From Phallus indusiatus (taxonomy: Eukaryota > Basidiomycota > Agaricomycetes > Phallales > Phallaceae), in contig JAQFWX010000052.1 of assembly GCA_027605045.1 (NCBI GenBank), positions 186,001-250,000 of the forward strand: DNA of 64,000 nucleotides, read 5' to 3'. The notes beneath the pieces are model-generated. The model had not been told where the DNA came from. It did no database searches and saw nothing but the letters and a program-made list of their open reading frames with translations. A program made the position numbers and the translations under genes. Positions 1 through 11,719 of the stretch are shown in pieces. How positions within the stretch are numbered: the first letter of the stretch is position 1; the number at the start of each line of letters is the position of its first letter.

Positions 1-359
1 GAAGTTGTTCCGCGACTAACTCTCCCGCCCATGACAAGGCACACTAAAGATCGTCAATGATAATACCGGATAAATATGTTGCCAGACGTGCGTACCAGCC
101 TTAAATTATATTCGCTCCAGTCACGAGCGATCTGATCTAGCTCTTCAGCTGTCAGTTCCGGGAGAGGTGTATAGCCCTGGAAAGGGTACAATGGTCAAGA
201 CGGCGAAAAAAAAGTACTATAATTGAGACGTACCCAGCTGTCATCGGGCTCTTCCTCAGGTTCGAAATAGTTTTCAAGAAGTTCTGCAAAGGCTTCTTGG
301 AATGGCTCTTTGGGCTGAGGTTGAGCCTTGTCAGTTACGGTGGCGGTAGACGAAGTCAT
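1..359 (-). CDS. Partial gene, unknown product (N-terminal part only)
   Basis: The start ATG is at 359 on the minus strand. Three exons can be joined in one frame. Exon 1 starts MTSSTATVTDK and ends in an acidic stretch (EPEEEPDDSW). Exon 2 includes the segment TPLPELTAEELDQIARDW. Exon 3 includes LSWAGELVAEQL and runs off the left edge. Both introns have GT..AG ends. The visible part is acidic, probably helical, with no signal peptide or membrane segment. I do not recognise the family, and the missing C-terminus prevents assignment. A TATA-like element lies about 60 bp upstream of the ATG, which supports the start. Confidence 0.6.
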
Positions 360-1670
360 TTGAGATAGAAGTATAACACGTAGATTGTTTAATGATTCAC
401 CTGTTGATTAGGGCCCCCCTATATATACTGATTCCTTGCAAAAGTCTGTAATAATTGTCCTTGGACCAGGTGAATTGTTGCACGGACGGTCAACCGTTAC
501 CGGACACGCAAACGTGGCGAGTCGTGGACAGTGGGACCACGTAGTCAGGGGTTGTCATCTAATCTGTGTATTTCCAGTGATAGCTGGCGGATGGGTATTT
601 CTCATTAACCAGGCTGAGTTATTCCTCTCTTGCTCACTACGTCAAAGCATACCGAAGAGCGTCAGTGACAAAGGGATCTGTAGGCTTAGAGATCTAGAGA
701 GGAAACAATGACATCACACGTATGGACGTACCCAATTTCATCCTCTCCCATTTTCGGTTCAACATATGTAATGCCCAAAAAGGTCAAAGAACCGCGTTCT
801 GAAATGCACCTTTGGTTTAAATATTGATTTGTCCGGGACGTGTGTAATTGGCCTGGATGGTAGTTGCGAAAGTCCCCAGCATTTGCGCAGTACACCACAA
901 CCAAAGCTGACACCCCAACACAAAAAAATGGTACTATATGCTCCAAAAGTCGTGAACTTGAATAGCTAGCGCGCCTTTAAATGATACATCGCATGTTGGT
1001 TATTACGCTCACGATCGCAGTGACCGGCATACGATGAGACAAGGCTTTACATATACACATATACATTAGGCACTGATTTTCAATCGAAACTGCCACCCAC
1101 TAAAAAATTAGATACATACCTTTATTAAGGAAGTCTATGAAACTCTGAGCATGATGACCAATTAGTCAGATATCAATGTGTATAGTACTGATGGCTTACG
1201 CATGAAAAAGTTCTCATCCAAATTAAGGAATCATAAATCTGATTTGGCTGTTATCTTTCTTAATATTCGTCGTAGCGATCAACTAGTTCATACGATAGAG
1301 TCGGATTAGACTGGTCATCGACTTGTGAGTTCGGACACTTCTGTGCGCCGTGTCGTTTGTCCTTTGGCTCGCGTTTACTTTTCCCCTCATTTCCGATTCC
1401 TTCTCATATAAGAAAAGGATCGTACTGTGATTCAGGCGCTCCGTTTCATCGAGGTAAGTCTCAGTAGGTCCAAAAGACCCAGAGGGATCGGTTGTGGCCA
1501 AGTAATCTCGCGCATATCGAAAAGTTAGGATTTTCACGATGAACGATGAATACCGACCGCTTGGCAAAAGGATATCAAACTTTCAATTTCTTGTTTCACA
1601 AAGACAAAACTGATAGCACTAGCTGAAAACAAAAAAGAAAACACACAGCAAAAATCAAAAAAAAAACAAT
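360..1670. other. Intergenic region without a convincing gene
   Basis: About 1.3 kb between the partial left gene and the 3' end of the MBL-fold gene. Short open frames exist on both strands (436-711 plus, 686-946 minus, 1283-1567 minus), but none shows a family motif, a splice pattern or compositional bias typical of coding sequence. Apart from the TATA-like site near 420 I see nothing specific. Confidence 0.5.
420..427 (-). promoter_or_regulatory. TATA-like box of the partial left-edge gene
   Basis: TATATATA on the minus strand, followed by a G-run, about 60 bp upstream of the ATG at 359. The spacing suits a fungal core promoter. Seen directly; its function is inferred. Confidence 0.45.
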
Positions 1671-3265
1671 CTAAATAATTCCTTTACCATTGAACTCAAA
1701 CTGCAAACCATCATAAGCAGGCCGAATCCAAATCCTCGGTTCTCTAGGAATACCCTCCACAAGTTCTCTAACATCATCATCAGCCCACGACCAATCAAAA
1801 CTCTTCTTTGCTTCCCCACTAGCCCGTCGCCGTTCCTCCTCATTTTCATCCTCATCTTCGTCTTCATCTTCCCCAAAATACTCGCCCAATTTCTCCCATT
1901 CCTCATGCAACAACCGGTGCGTAAATCCAACCATGTACGTTCTTTCCGCTCCAACTCTCTGTGCGGCAGCTACAGCCTGCGCGATCCCAAAATGCGAGGT
2001 ATGAGGTGTCAATTTAAGACAATCTACAATAAACGCCGTAAATCGTTCATTTTTAGTTTTCTTCTTGAGAGATTGAATGAGGTCCCATGTGTATTCGGGT
2101 ATATCGGATACGTCGGACATGTAGACGATGTTTAATAGAACGAATCCCATTGAGAAAAATGGTTGGGTGGTATTGTTGTTGTTATTATCCGTATTGAATG
2201 CTTTCTTGTTGTCTGGTTGAGGGTTCAGCGGGGGGGAATCGGACCTTGGGGTTGTCGTTTGGCTAGAGTCGGGTGTGAGAAGGGTATTATTGTACATGGA
2301 ATGCGTTTTCGAAAATATTAACCCATGTTGGACTATGATATATAAATATGGAGAGAGCTTCAAGAGAAGGGGGGGACTCGTACGAACCGTTAAATGAGTA
2401 TACCTCCACGTCCTCGATAAAAAATGATTTATTCGGTTCAATGACATGCCACTTGAATGTGGGAACCTTGAGGTTGAGAAGAAAAAAGAAGAAGAAGAAA
2501 ATAATAAGTAAGGCTTGCTCGTTTCATCCTTCTTTATAAAATTCAAATTTACATCACCGCCTCCAGACGCGAATTCGCTAGAAATGAGGTAAGGAAATGC
2601 CCTTTGCACGTGCAAAAACGTTTCTTTTGAAGTGTAAATATCGATATGCGATTGAACAGCTCCGCCATGTGTCCATGCTTGAATTTGAATATTTTTTTTT
2701 TGAGTATATCGCCTTTCTTTCGGTACGGAGTGCGGATTGGAACTCACAGCGAAGATCATCTAGGCCGTTGATAGCATCTGCATGTGCGTGTGTTAGGAGA
2801 ACAGCGTCTATCTTTCTCAATCCATATTTAGGGAACCATTCTACAAAACAAGAATTAATGTAGACGAGAAAAGAAAAAATTCTGCTGAGAACATACCTAA
2901 AGCAGAATCCCTAAAATTCTTTCCAATATCTATAACAATCGTCCTAAATAGCAATAGCACTCCGATAAACCAAACATGCTCTTCTAAAACTCAAAAACAA
3001 AATTTTTTTGCGGGAAACAATCATACATAGAAGAACCGTTATCCCGTTTAACACGGATAATCGCGCCCGTATTTCGTCTGTTGGTTTTTCTGCCTTGGGG
3101 CGTCATAGCTAGATGGCATGTTCGACAAGGTTCTTGTTTGGGCGCTGTTATGCATTCGATGTTTGGGACTGATCCAGAGCAACCTGTCCCGTGGAAGATG
3201 AATTCAGCGGTCCAAGAAGAAGAATTAGAGACTGTAGATGGAGATATAGATGTAGCGGGGTCCAT
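1671..3265 (-). CDS. Metallo-beta-lactamase-fold hydrolase (PhnP-like / yeast C777.06c-type)
   Basis: Start ATG at 3265. Exon 1 carries the typical N-terminus [10 protein letters not shown], then CRTC and a Gly/Arg-rich [11 protein letters not shown] segment. Exon 2 gives [13 protein letters not shown]. Exon 3 holds the metal-binding motif [13 protein letters not shown]. Later exons give [15 protein letters not shown], then a Q/N/T-rich insertion, MSDVSDIP and a C-terminal half with [16 protein letters not shown]. The last His of the classical HxHxDH motif is Ala here, a form I recall in the plant and fungal members of this branch. The expected role is a cytosolic phosphodiesterase or hydrolase of unknown substrate. 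The C-terminal third has a strongly acidic EDEDEDEDE run near 1850, and the poly-Asn/Thr insertion near 2170-2290 looks species-specific. The fold is well supported, the substrate is not. Confidence 0.82.
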
Positions 3266-6139
3266 TTCTGAATCTGAAGCTGAAGCTGAGGTGCGTGCAA
3301 GAGCCTGAGAGAGAGAAAAAGCTAAGATTGTCTTTTAAAAACTCGGTTGAGTACGGAAGACATGTATGTTAATGAGTTTGGAGGTTTGCTTACTTGAGTA
3401 TTAACTGTCCTTGTGGAAAGAGAGCACAAAATGAATGCCGTCCGTTGTGTTTTTTTTTCTACTCCTTTTAAGAAGGTTTTTTTTTCACGCTAGCGGGAAA
3501 GGCAATACAACAACTTGAAGCGAGAGACTAGTCGTTGGGCACCGGGGCGTTATCGTATCCGAGTCGTCTCAACAGATTCAACACGTGTAAATCGGAGGGC
3601 CCAAAAGAGATTTTTTTCAAATCTTTGCAAATCATTATGTAAACGGATGCTGTAATAAGATAGGGAGAGCAGAGCTCACAGCTCATTTGAATGCCTTGAC
3701 GTGCAGTTTTAAGGCGTCTGTGTGTTTGACAGAAAGCATTGCTTGCAATTGGATATTGGACAGGTTGCATGGCCATGCGAGAAGGTACGTTATTAACTGG
3801 CAGGTGCAATGTGCATTGCTTAATATTTGCGAATGTCGGCTCTGGCGTTACACGGTAACGCAGGTAACAACGGGATCTGATTCCAGATTTAAAAGAACTG
3901 CAGGCTAAAAGACTAAAGCCACTGGCCACGCTGACTTGGAACAGTTCGAGACTTGAATATAGTCGAGGATGTCAAATCGTCTCAATCGATGAGGGCGATA
4001 CGCCGAAAACGAGAAAGATGTTTCGATGGTCGAGACCCGAGGATAAAAATATTGGGAAAAGAAAAAAGGGAGGGGATATGTATATAAAAAGTTTTAGAGA
4101 AGTCCGTAAGTAGCACTTGGAATGAGATATTTTCGGAATGGGTTGGGTGGAAATGAATTTTTAGAATTGCCATCTCAGCTCAGAGCTGAGCGGAGGTCGA
4201 TATATTTATTTATGGCGGTGCCACTGACTAGTGACTAGGTCCAAACAGGAGTGATGTCGATGCTGCCGCTAGTGTTGGAAGCATGCACACACACTTTCCG
4301 AGCTCACTTTGTATGTATGATTGTTTATCCAGTCGATGGTTCGGCGGGAGGCGGTGATTCGAGAAAGTTTCTCAATTTCATTCGTCCCGAAGTTCTTTTT
4401 TAATGACTTAGCTAATTATTAGCACAGGAACTTCGGAAAAACCTTTTCTTTGTTCATAAAGATAGTATTGTATGACGAAATCATAGTCATCGGCAAAGGC
4501 CCGATATGCCTTGAGCTATTACGGCCAAGTCTCAAGGAACCATCTCCCTTTTGAAGTAATTGCTTACGAAATTGAAAACCGCTCACCAGCAAAAAGTGAA
4601 AACAATTTACGTTGCAAGCCGTGGATCTCAAAAGAGGTTAGACCTCGTTTGAGATTCAACTGGCTTTAGATGGGAGCTGCCAGTGAGAAGGAAGGAGCTA
4701 AGGCTGTGTGACCTGTCATTCCATATCCATAACAATGGTAAACGTCAGAACATGATTCCCTAATATGCAAAAGTTTCTTCGTTCTTCGTTATTAGCTGCC
4801 CCTAATACCCTAATACTTCTAGATTCTTACCGGAATTTTCCCTTCTTGAAGGAAAAAGGATGTATGTGAATATGGAATATGAACAGGCGGATGCAGGGAA
4901 GGAGAATATATCATGTGGCTCACATCGGAGAGTGTTGGCAGAAAATGCAGGGCGGGAGTTGACAGGACAGGGGTGGAATAATGACCCGGGAGACTGACGA
5001 TCATTGCGTTTTTTTTCAATTGAATTGAATTTTCAGCAACGCAATTAAATTGACGGAACGGGCTCGGCGAGTTGCCGAGATTTATATATATGAGGGGGGG
5101 AGCCCCCTTGATAAGATATCTGCACAATTTATATTTTGCTTGTACGAGGGATTTCCATTGCCAGGGTGCGGTGTGCGGTGTATGTCCTTGTATACACTGC
5201 TTTGATAATGAGACAGCATCTCCGTTCCGAGTGACGTCTTCAAGAAGAAGAGAGAGAGAAAGGATAATATTTGATTTCTCAGACTAATCACAGATTGTCG
5301 ATACATTTTTCTATACACACTATGTTTAGCGTGGTGAAATCATAGCGCCATAGAGCGCTTTTACTAGTATGTACATGCCTAGTACCTACTGCGGGTAACC
5401 TTTTTTGATCCAGCCGGCCCCAAACAGGGTCGAAGGGATCGGAAGCAATGGGGGGAGTCTTTGATATATCAGTGGGGGTGGAGAGAAGGGGGGATCTTTT
5501 TGGCGGTGTATCCAATTGCGTTTCTGGGTTCATGGCACGAATTCTTGTCAGACGACAGAAATATAATAATGTTACCTTTTTTGAAATGTTGAATTGATTT
5601 CTCGGGCGCGCGAAGAAGTGAGGGGGAAAAATAACTGGCAACGGTTTAAATTGATGTGTAACCATATGGCTCGTTATTGAGTCAGACGACACGAAAATAA
5701 ATGATTATCATTGGGAACCTTTTGAGTTTTGCGCTTTGATAATAAGCTAATATATTGATAGTTCCTGCATAAAATAAACCTTTTAGTGCCTTCCCTTCTT
5801 GAAAGAGAGAGCAAATCTCTCTTTCCTTCAACTGTGGCTTTAGTAATCGTCTCCTCGGACCTAATAGATTTAAACAGAAAACTGCTGTGGGAATTTTCCA
5901 TTTAATTTTTTTTCTTTCTCTCCGCCCCCAAAGTGTTAGCTTAATCAGCTTATAATTACCTAATCTGGCAATAAAATATTAGATCGGCATCCTCGGGTCC
6001 CTCGCCCCGAATATTATGGCTTATGGCTTACTAGTCGGTGCGAGGCAAGTGATATTTTTGTTAAAAAAAAAGTTGGAACACAACACTCTTGTGTCTTTCT
6101 CTCTTTGCCTACTCCACCTCACCCGTCATCGTCCCGGAC
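3266..6139. other. Long intergenic region (about 2.9 kb) upstream of the bHLH gene
   Basis: This holds the MBL gene's upstream region on the left and an unusually long upstream region for the bHLH gene on the right. Open frames (for example minus 3528-3929, minus 3982-4173, minus 4819-5127) lack family motifs, and the longest begins at GTG rather than ATG. There are AT-rich and homopolymer runs (for example T-runs near 3450-3490). No tRNA, repeat family or transposase is visible. A long 5' leader or a non-coding transcript for the regulator is possible but not demonstrated. Confidence 0.5.
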
Positions 6140-8567
6140 ATGCATGAAGCCATTTCTATGGCATCCGAGTTCGACCTAGTACACTACATCGCGAACCATG
6201 AGGCGGACCAGTCGGAGCTTGATATCTTTGCCGACTTCCATCAACGCTCTCCTGCAGAGAATATGTCCTCCATGGATTCAACACAAATGCTCATTGACTC
6301 GTCAAACTCGCAGGATGAACATAATCACCAGCGACAAGGTTATTCTCATTCTCAACACCACCATTCTGTCCATGCTCAGCAGCATCAGCAACAGCACCAC
6401 CAACACCAACAACACCAGCAGCAGTCGCAGCAACAACAGCAACAACAACAGCCACAGCAGCATACTCGAGTCCAGATTCCACAATCACATATGATGTCTC
6501 CGGAGATGTTGGATCTTAAGGAACGTCTAGAGCAGCAGATGAAATTACAGCAGTTGCAACAGCTACTTCTACAACAACAGGTGTGTATATTTTCATGTCT
6601 CACGTCACTTCTTGCTGACGACTACCCCCTCCTTCCCCCTCCTTTTCTGTAATGAATTAACACTTCACTTCTCACTTCACATGGTCGCTATTACTCCTTT
6701 CCCTAAAAGATTGATCTCCTCAGCGGTGCCACCCCGTCTCCCACCCAGCATCTCGGTCCGTCTCACCAAAAGGACGACATGTTTGGCTTGCTTACCCCCG
6801 GCCCTTCGACAGAACTCCCCGCAATGGCACCAAAAGACATGGTCCCTCCAATGATGTTACAACCCGATATGTTCTTAGGATCGCCTGCCAACGCTGTGAG
6901 CACAGCTCTCATGCCTACCAAAATTGCTTATCTAATGTGTATATATCACTTCTTTTCCATATAGTTCTCATCACAACAACAACAACATCATCATCATGAA
7001 ATTCCCATAATCAACCCAAATCCGTCGTTCTCAGCTCCAGCCGCGTTGGCGTTTCCAACCGCTTCGCCGTATCCTCTCCCTCTCGATTTCTCACCCATAA
7101 GTAGCCCGTGGATACCTCCTCACCACAATGCTCAACCTCAACACGACCTTAATTCCTCGCAATCATTATTACCCCTGCATCCTCCCCATCCTTCCAATAG
7201 TAATAGTAATAACAATAACAATAACAGTACCACCCAACAGACGTCCAGTCATGCGCTCCACCCCAACATTCCCCGTCCACACTTGAAGCGAGTCGGAAGT
7301 GTGGATGACCACATGGTCAACCACCATCCTCCTCGAAAACGTTCATTGAAAGCGACACCTCCGTCGTCTTCAGCGACCTCTACACCGATGACCGTTCCCA
7401 ACTCTGCTTCAACGTATTATTATCCGCCTAATGATACTCCGTCGCCTGTGGACTTGTCTATGACTGCGCCTGCGTTATCCTCGACTCCCAGTACTAATTC
7501 TCCGCCAAATTTGACTCATGATATTGGATCGGATTCCCATCAGCAACAACAACAACAACAGTCTCAAACGCCTATCGCACCGATGACACCAGCTAGTATA
7601 TTGAATCTGCGTCGATTTTCTACAGGACTTGTCCAGCCTTCACATTTACATCCTCCTCCCGTGGCAACAACGAGCAATACCAAGCTACCTTCCCCTGCTT
7701 CTTCTTTACCCCAGCCGCAGACAGGCGCAGCGATATCGATGGATTCTTCGAAAGAGAGTCCGAATAAGAAGACTGCTGGTAATAGTTCAGGGAAAGCCAA
7801 GGCTTCTATTCCGACGAGTACGGTTACGGGACGCGGGAGGAAAGGATCGGCTGCTACGTTGAAGCCTCTGTTGCCTGGAAGTAAGCGCAAATAATCCCCC
7901 TTCCCCATCACCCCTGAACCTTGATGTACTGATACACATTTTTTTTCTTTGCTTCTTCTTAGCAGCGCAGCCTCCCACCCCTACCTCACCCCTTCCAATG
8001 CACGTGAATCTAACAGGCACATCTGCAGCCGGAAATGGAGGAGGAAGTGGAGGAGCAGGAACAGGAGGGGGAGGAGCAGGGGGAGGACCGCGTAAATCCT
8101 CTCATAAAGTAGCTGAACAAAAACGTCGAGATTCGCTTAAAACCTCATTTGACGAGTTACGACTGCTTCTTCCGCCTGTTGCACTACCAGAAGACGAAGA
8201 GCTTTTACCGGGCTGTATGCCACCTCGTGGACCGCCTAAAGGCGACGCGGACGGTCCGAATAGAGGGGTTAGCAAGCTTGCGTTGTTGAGGTGTGGGAAT
8301 GGGTATATTAGAGAGCTGAAGGGGATGGTGCAGAGGAGGGATGATGAGATTGGGGTGTTGAGGAATGAGATTCGGAGGTTGAGGGTGATTGTTGGAGAGG
8401 ATGAGGAGCGTGGGGGTGGGGAGAGTGGTGATGTTAAGGATGGGGTGGTGGTGGTTGACCTCGATAGAGACGTCGATGAGGGGAGACAGATTGAGTCTAA
8501 TATTAGACTTGGTGTTAAGGCTGGTACGTTGAGTAGTGTACAGGAAGAAGCAGATGATGAGGATTAG
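6140..8567 (+). CDS. bHLH transcription factor with polyQ activation-like region
   Basis: Start ATG at 6140 (MHEAISMASEF). Exons 6140-6580, 6710-6895, 6965-7880 and about 7966-8567 keep one frame and give about 714 residues. The N-terminal third is Gln/His-rich, and the middle is Ser/Pro/Asn-rich with a small basic patch (PPRKRSLK). The C-terminus carries the DNA-binding domain: basic region SSHKVAEQKRRDSLK, helix 1 FDELRLLLPP, a loop of about 30 residues rich in Pro/Gly, and helix 2 SKLALLRCGNGYIRELKG, followed by a leucine-spaced helix (EIGVLRNEIRRLRVIV). The His-Glu-Arg pattern of the basic region predicts binding to CACGTG-type E-boxes. The family resembles Pho4/NUC-1-like and other basidiomycete bHLH regulators, but I cannot choose a specific orthologue. 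A Gly-rich linker precedes the basic region. Confidence 0.88.
6372..6462 (+). repeat. CAG/CAA/CAC trinucleotide repeat encoding polyGln/His
   Basis: Imperfect CAG, CAA and CAC triplets inside exon 1 of the bHLH gene, encoding a Gln/His run. A second CAA run lies near 7543-7561 and an AAT/AAC run near 7199-7227. Such runs are length-variable in fungi. Confidence 0.8.
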
Positions 8568-8808
8568 AGTTATCCTTTTTATGTACACTTTTTTTTTCTT
8601 TGTGAAAAAAGATTTTCTTTATTTTGTAACAAGAAAAGAATTACAAACTTAATTCACATTTGGTATGAGGACTTTGGAGTCTTGTCTTGAGTCCAGAACA
8701 AACATCATACATACGTAAACGCCCGGCTGAAGGCGCTTGTTTTCTGGTTCGACATCCTCTCAACAACAGTAGACGCGTATTTTTTTCTCAACACACCTGC
8801 GCGTTATA

Positions 8809-11520
8809 ATGGATAAAGTATGTCAATAATTCTGTGGCGCGTTAATTTAATCACGCTAACCTTTTTCTAGGACGAAGTTATAGAAGTTGAAATGGCTATC
8901 ACGCCAGCCCCAGAATCAAACTCCAATATCGACGCCATAACTTCTCTTTTCAATCCATTCCCATTCACAAAAGACGTGATTGAAACAATTCAAGCTCGTC
9001 GAGAAGCAATGTCTAATGAACTCATTTTCGACCTGTTACTCGAACAAGCCTGCATTGCAGCACCACAAACGCTTTTTCCACCTGCTACACCAGACATTCT
9101 TCAAGCTCTCGTATCATCAATTGCATTATGCCCGTGGGATCTTCTCAAAAAATCAGCTTTGTATTTCTATTTGCTGTCGTTTATGGATCAAACCGTTGCA
9201 CAGCGAAATACGGCTCTTCCACCCCACTTTGCAGCTCTTGCGCAGGCGTGTTTCTTATTAGACCAAGGAGACCTTCCGTGCCTTCAACGAGCAGTCGCTC
9301 TATTAGGTGACGCACGAATTGTACAAGATCTCGCGCCTAAAGTTCTTCAAACACTCGAACTCGCGAACGAACCGTCTCTGGTGAGAGCGTACGTGCGGAC
9401 CGCGCAGCCTGTTTTACAGGCTTTTGAAGACGCTGCTATTTACGTTCGAGCGTTGCTTGATAAGAGTTTGGCGGATGCGTGGGTCTTTCAGAGAGGGTTT
9501 CCTGAAGGAAGTCCGGTTAGGAATAAACTTGTGAAAGTTATATTGGACGCGTGTTTAATGCGTATGTCGCTTTGATTGGAATCGAGTTTCGTCTGGCTTA
9601 TGTTTGTTCGTTTTTTTAGCATCCCCACATCCGAAACATTTACAACATCTTCTCTCGCTTCCACTATCGACTTTTGAATCCTCTCTACTTCAAGCTTATG
9701 CTCTATCACCTCCTCAACAACTCTCGCCACTCTCGTATACATTACTCCAAGACTTGATTACAGCGAGACTTCTCAGCTCGGGAAAATACAGCGACGCCAT
9801 CAGAATTTCAAAATCCTTCGTCGCGTCTGATAGTCAATTCGTACGAAAATACGCTGGCACATCAGAAGCAAAAGTGATAGCTCGTGCAGCCGCTATCCGA
9901 AAAGCCACAATGCAAGACGTGCTTAATGTGCTACCCGCCATTCAACGGCGAGAACTCGAATTGGAGCTGGATGAATCAATGGCTTCGAATTCTGCGATGA
10001 CAGATAAAGCTCAGATGTCTAGTCGTGAAGCAGATGAACGTGAAAAGCTTTCTAATTCTATGACGATGTCTTGGGAAGACTTGGGCATGACCACTTCTAC
10101 GACCACCATCGCGTCGACAGGAAGAGCCGGCCGATTGGAAGGTTCTCCAGCTCCGGGTATGAGTGCTTCTGGTATATTCAACGAACGTAATGCGACACGA
10201 ACACCGTTAAACAAAATGACGGCGTCGATATTTAACGATTCGCCTATGTCGATGGCATCGCTATCTCCTATGCGGACGCCGACTAGATCTATGGTTCCAC
10301 CACCACTCAAAAAGTCTTCCTTAACTCCACTCGGAAACAACAGCACTACCACTACCAACGCAACTGCAGCCGCAGCCGCACTTAAATCCATACCCAGACC
10401 CGCCTCAATTACACCACAAACCCTAAACTTTGGACGACCGAGCTCTTCTTCTTTCGCAGATAGCTTGAGCAAAATCACGAGATTCGATAAACCCGCTGGT
10501 GCAGTGAGCAATTTGCGAAATTCAGGACGATTTGGAATAGAACCGTCACCAACACCTCCACCACCACCTCAGCCTTCGGCTTCGGCTATTCGACCTGGTG
10601 GAAAACGCAATATTTCTTCCTCTTTTTCATTTGATACATCTAAAAATGGACAACGTCCTCCGGTCTCTGGTAATTTGTTTGGGTCGACGACGACGACCGT
10701 TCCCGATGAAGTGACATTAGTGGACTCAGACGATCCAGACGCATTCGTCATTCGACGACGCAAAAGCTATACATTCAAATCACCTCCACCTCCACCGCCG
10801 CCCACTCAGTCTCAGCAGCAGCGGCATTTCCAGCATAGTTCATCATCACCGCCAACGGAAGCACCACCCAGTTCTCCATCCGCACGAGCAAAAGAACGAA
10901 ACCCTTCTCCGTCTCATTGTCATCCTCATTCCCGTCCTCGTCATTTCCCAGGATCATTTAGTACAGACCAATCTGACGAATTGTCTGAAAAACCATCAAA
11001 TAATGGTAAACCTCGTAGCGGGAGTGGCGGTAGTCGAAAATCGGGTTCTGGCTCTGGTTCTGGGAAGGCTGCTGCTAGTACTTCGTTATTCAACCCTCCT
11101 TCGAGGTCGTCACAATCTGAACGACCCATGACACGTTCTCGAATCAAAATACCAGGTTCACTTTTCGATGAAGAATCACAGGATGAAGAAGACGACGAAT
11201 CGCATAGAATGATGATGGATGGTGAAGAGGAAGAAGAAGAAAGAAGAGAGGAAGACGACGATATAGCGGCTCTTCCACCGACTCCCGCTCCGGCTTCGAA
11301 GAGACGAACGAGAGGAAGGAGTAGTGTTAGTGCAGGTGCTGGAAGTGTAGAATCGGGAGATGACGGTGATGTTGTGAAATTGAGACGGTCGTCACGGCTT
11401 TCGTCTGTTGAACCTGTTTCGCCACAAAAGAAAAGAACGTCTAGAAAGAGTCAAAAGGATGGGACTGGGAGTACTAGTACTAGTACACGAGCTAGAAAAC
11501 GGAAGGTTGCCGATGCTTGA
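8809..11520 (+). CDS. ELYS-like domain protein (nuclear pore assembly family)
   Basis: Three exons: 8809-8817 (only ATGGATAAA), 8871-9561 and 9620-11520, together 866 codons in one frame. The N-terminal 300 or so residues form an all-helical domain with the ELYS-like signature: LFNPFPFTKDVIETI, then CPWDLLKKSALYFYLL and later LSSGKYSDAIRISKSF. The rest is a long disordered Ser/Pro/Thr tail with proline runs, an acidic patch (EEEEEERREEDDD near 11230) and several basic segments near the C-terminus (RRTRGRSS, KKRTSRK, RARKRK) that look like NLS or AT-hook-like DNA contacts. In animals ELYS/AHCTF1 seeds pore assembly on chromatin; fungal relatives are shorter and lack the beta-propeller, as here. 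Role inferred: nuclear envelope or chromatin-linked pore component. The 3-codon first exon is unusual but the splice sites fit. Confidence 0.78.
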
Positions 11521-11719
11521 TGTCACTAAATATGTATATATATACGGGCTGTTGTATTCTTATGTCCTATACAAGATACAATTTTTGGAGTATTGGAGAT
11601 GAAGATTTGACAGCAAGATATTTATGCAAAGCTCGGATAAATGTAAGGATACTTGATGCAGTCGATAACATAATAATAAATACTTTCAAGTTCTCTTAGC
11701 TAGTTCCGTTCACCTTTTT

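Noticed and set aside
436..711. Open frame of 91 codons on the plus strand
   Set aside because: No ATG at its start, no motif and no splice pattern; overlaps the promoter of the left-edge gene.
3528..3929. 133-codon minus-strand frame that looked like a small mitochondrial protein
   Set aside because: It begins at GTG, the first ATG is far inside, the composition is uneven and no family could be named.
6291..6603. Several minus-strand Val/Leu/Cys-rich frames
   Set aside because: Antisense shadows of the CAG/CAA repeats of the bHLH gene.
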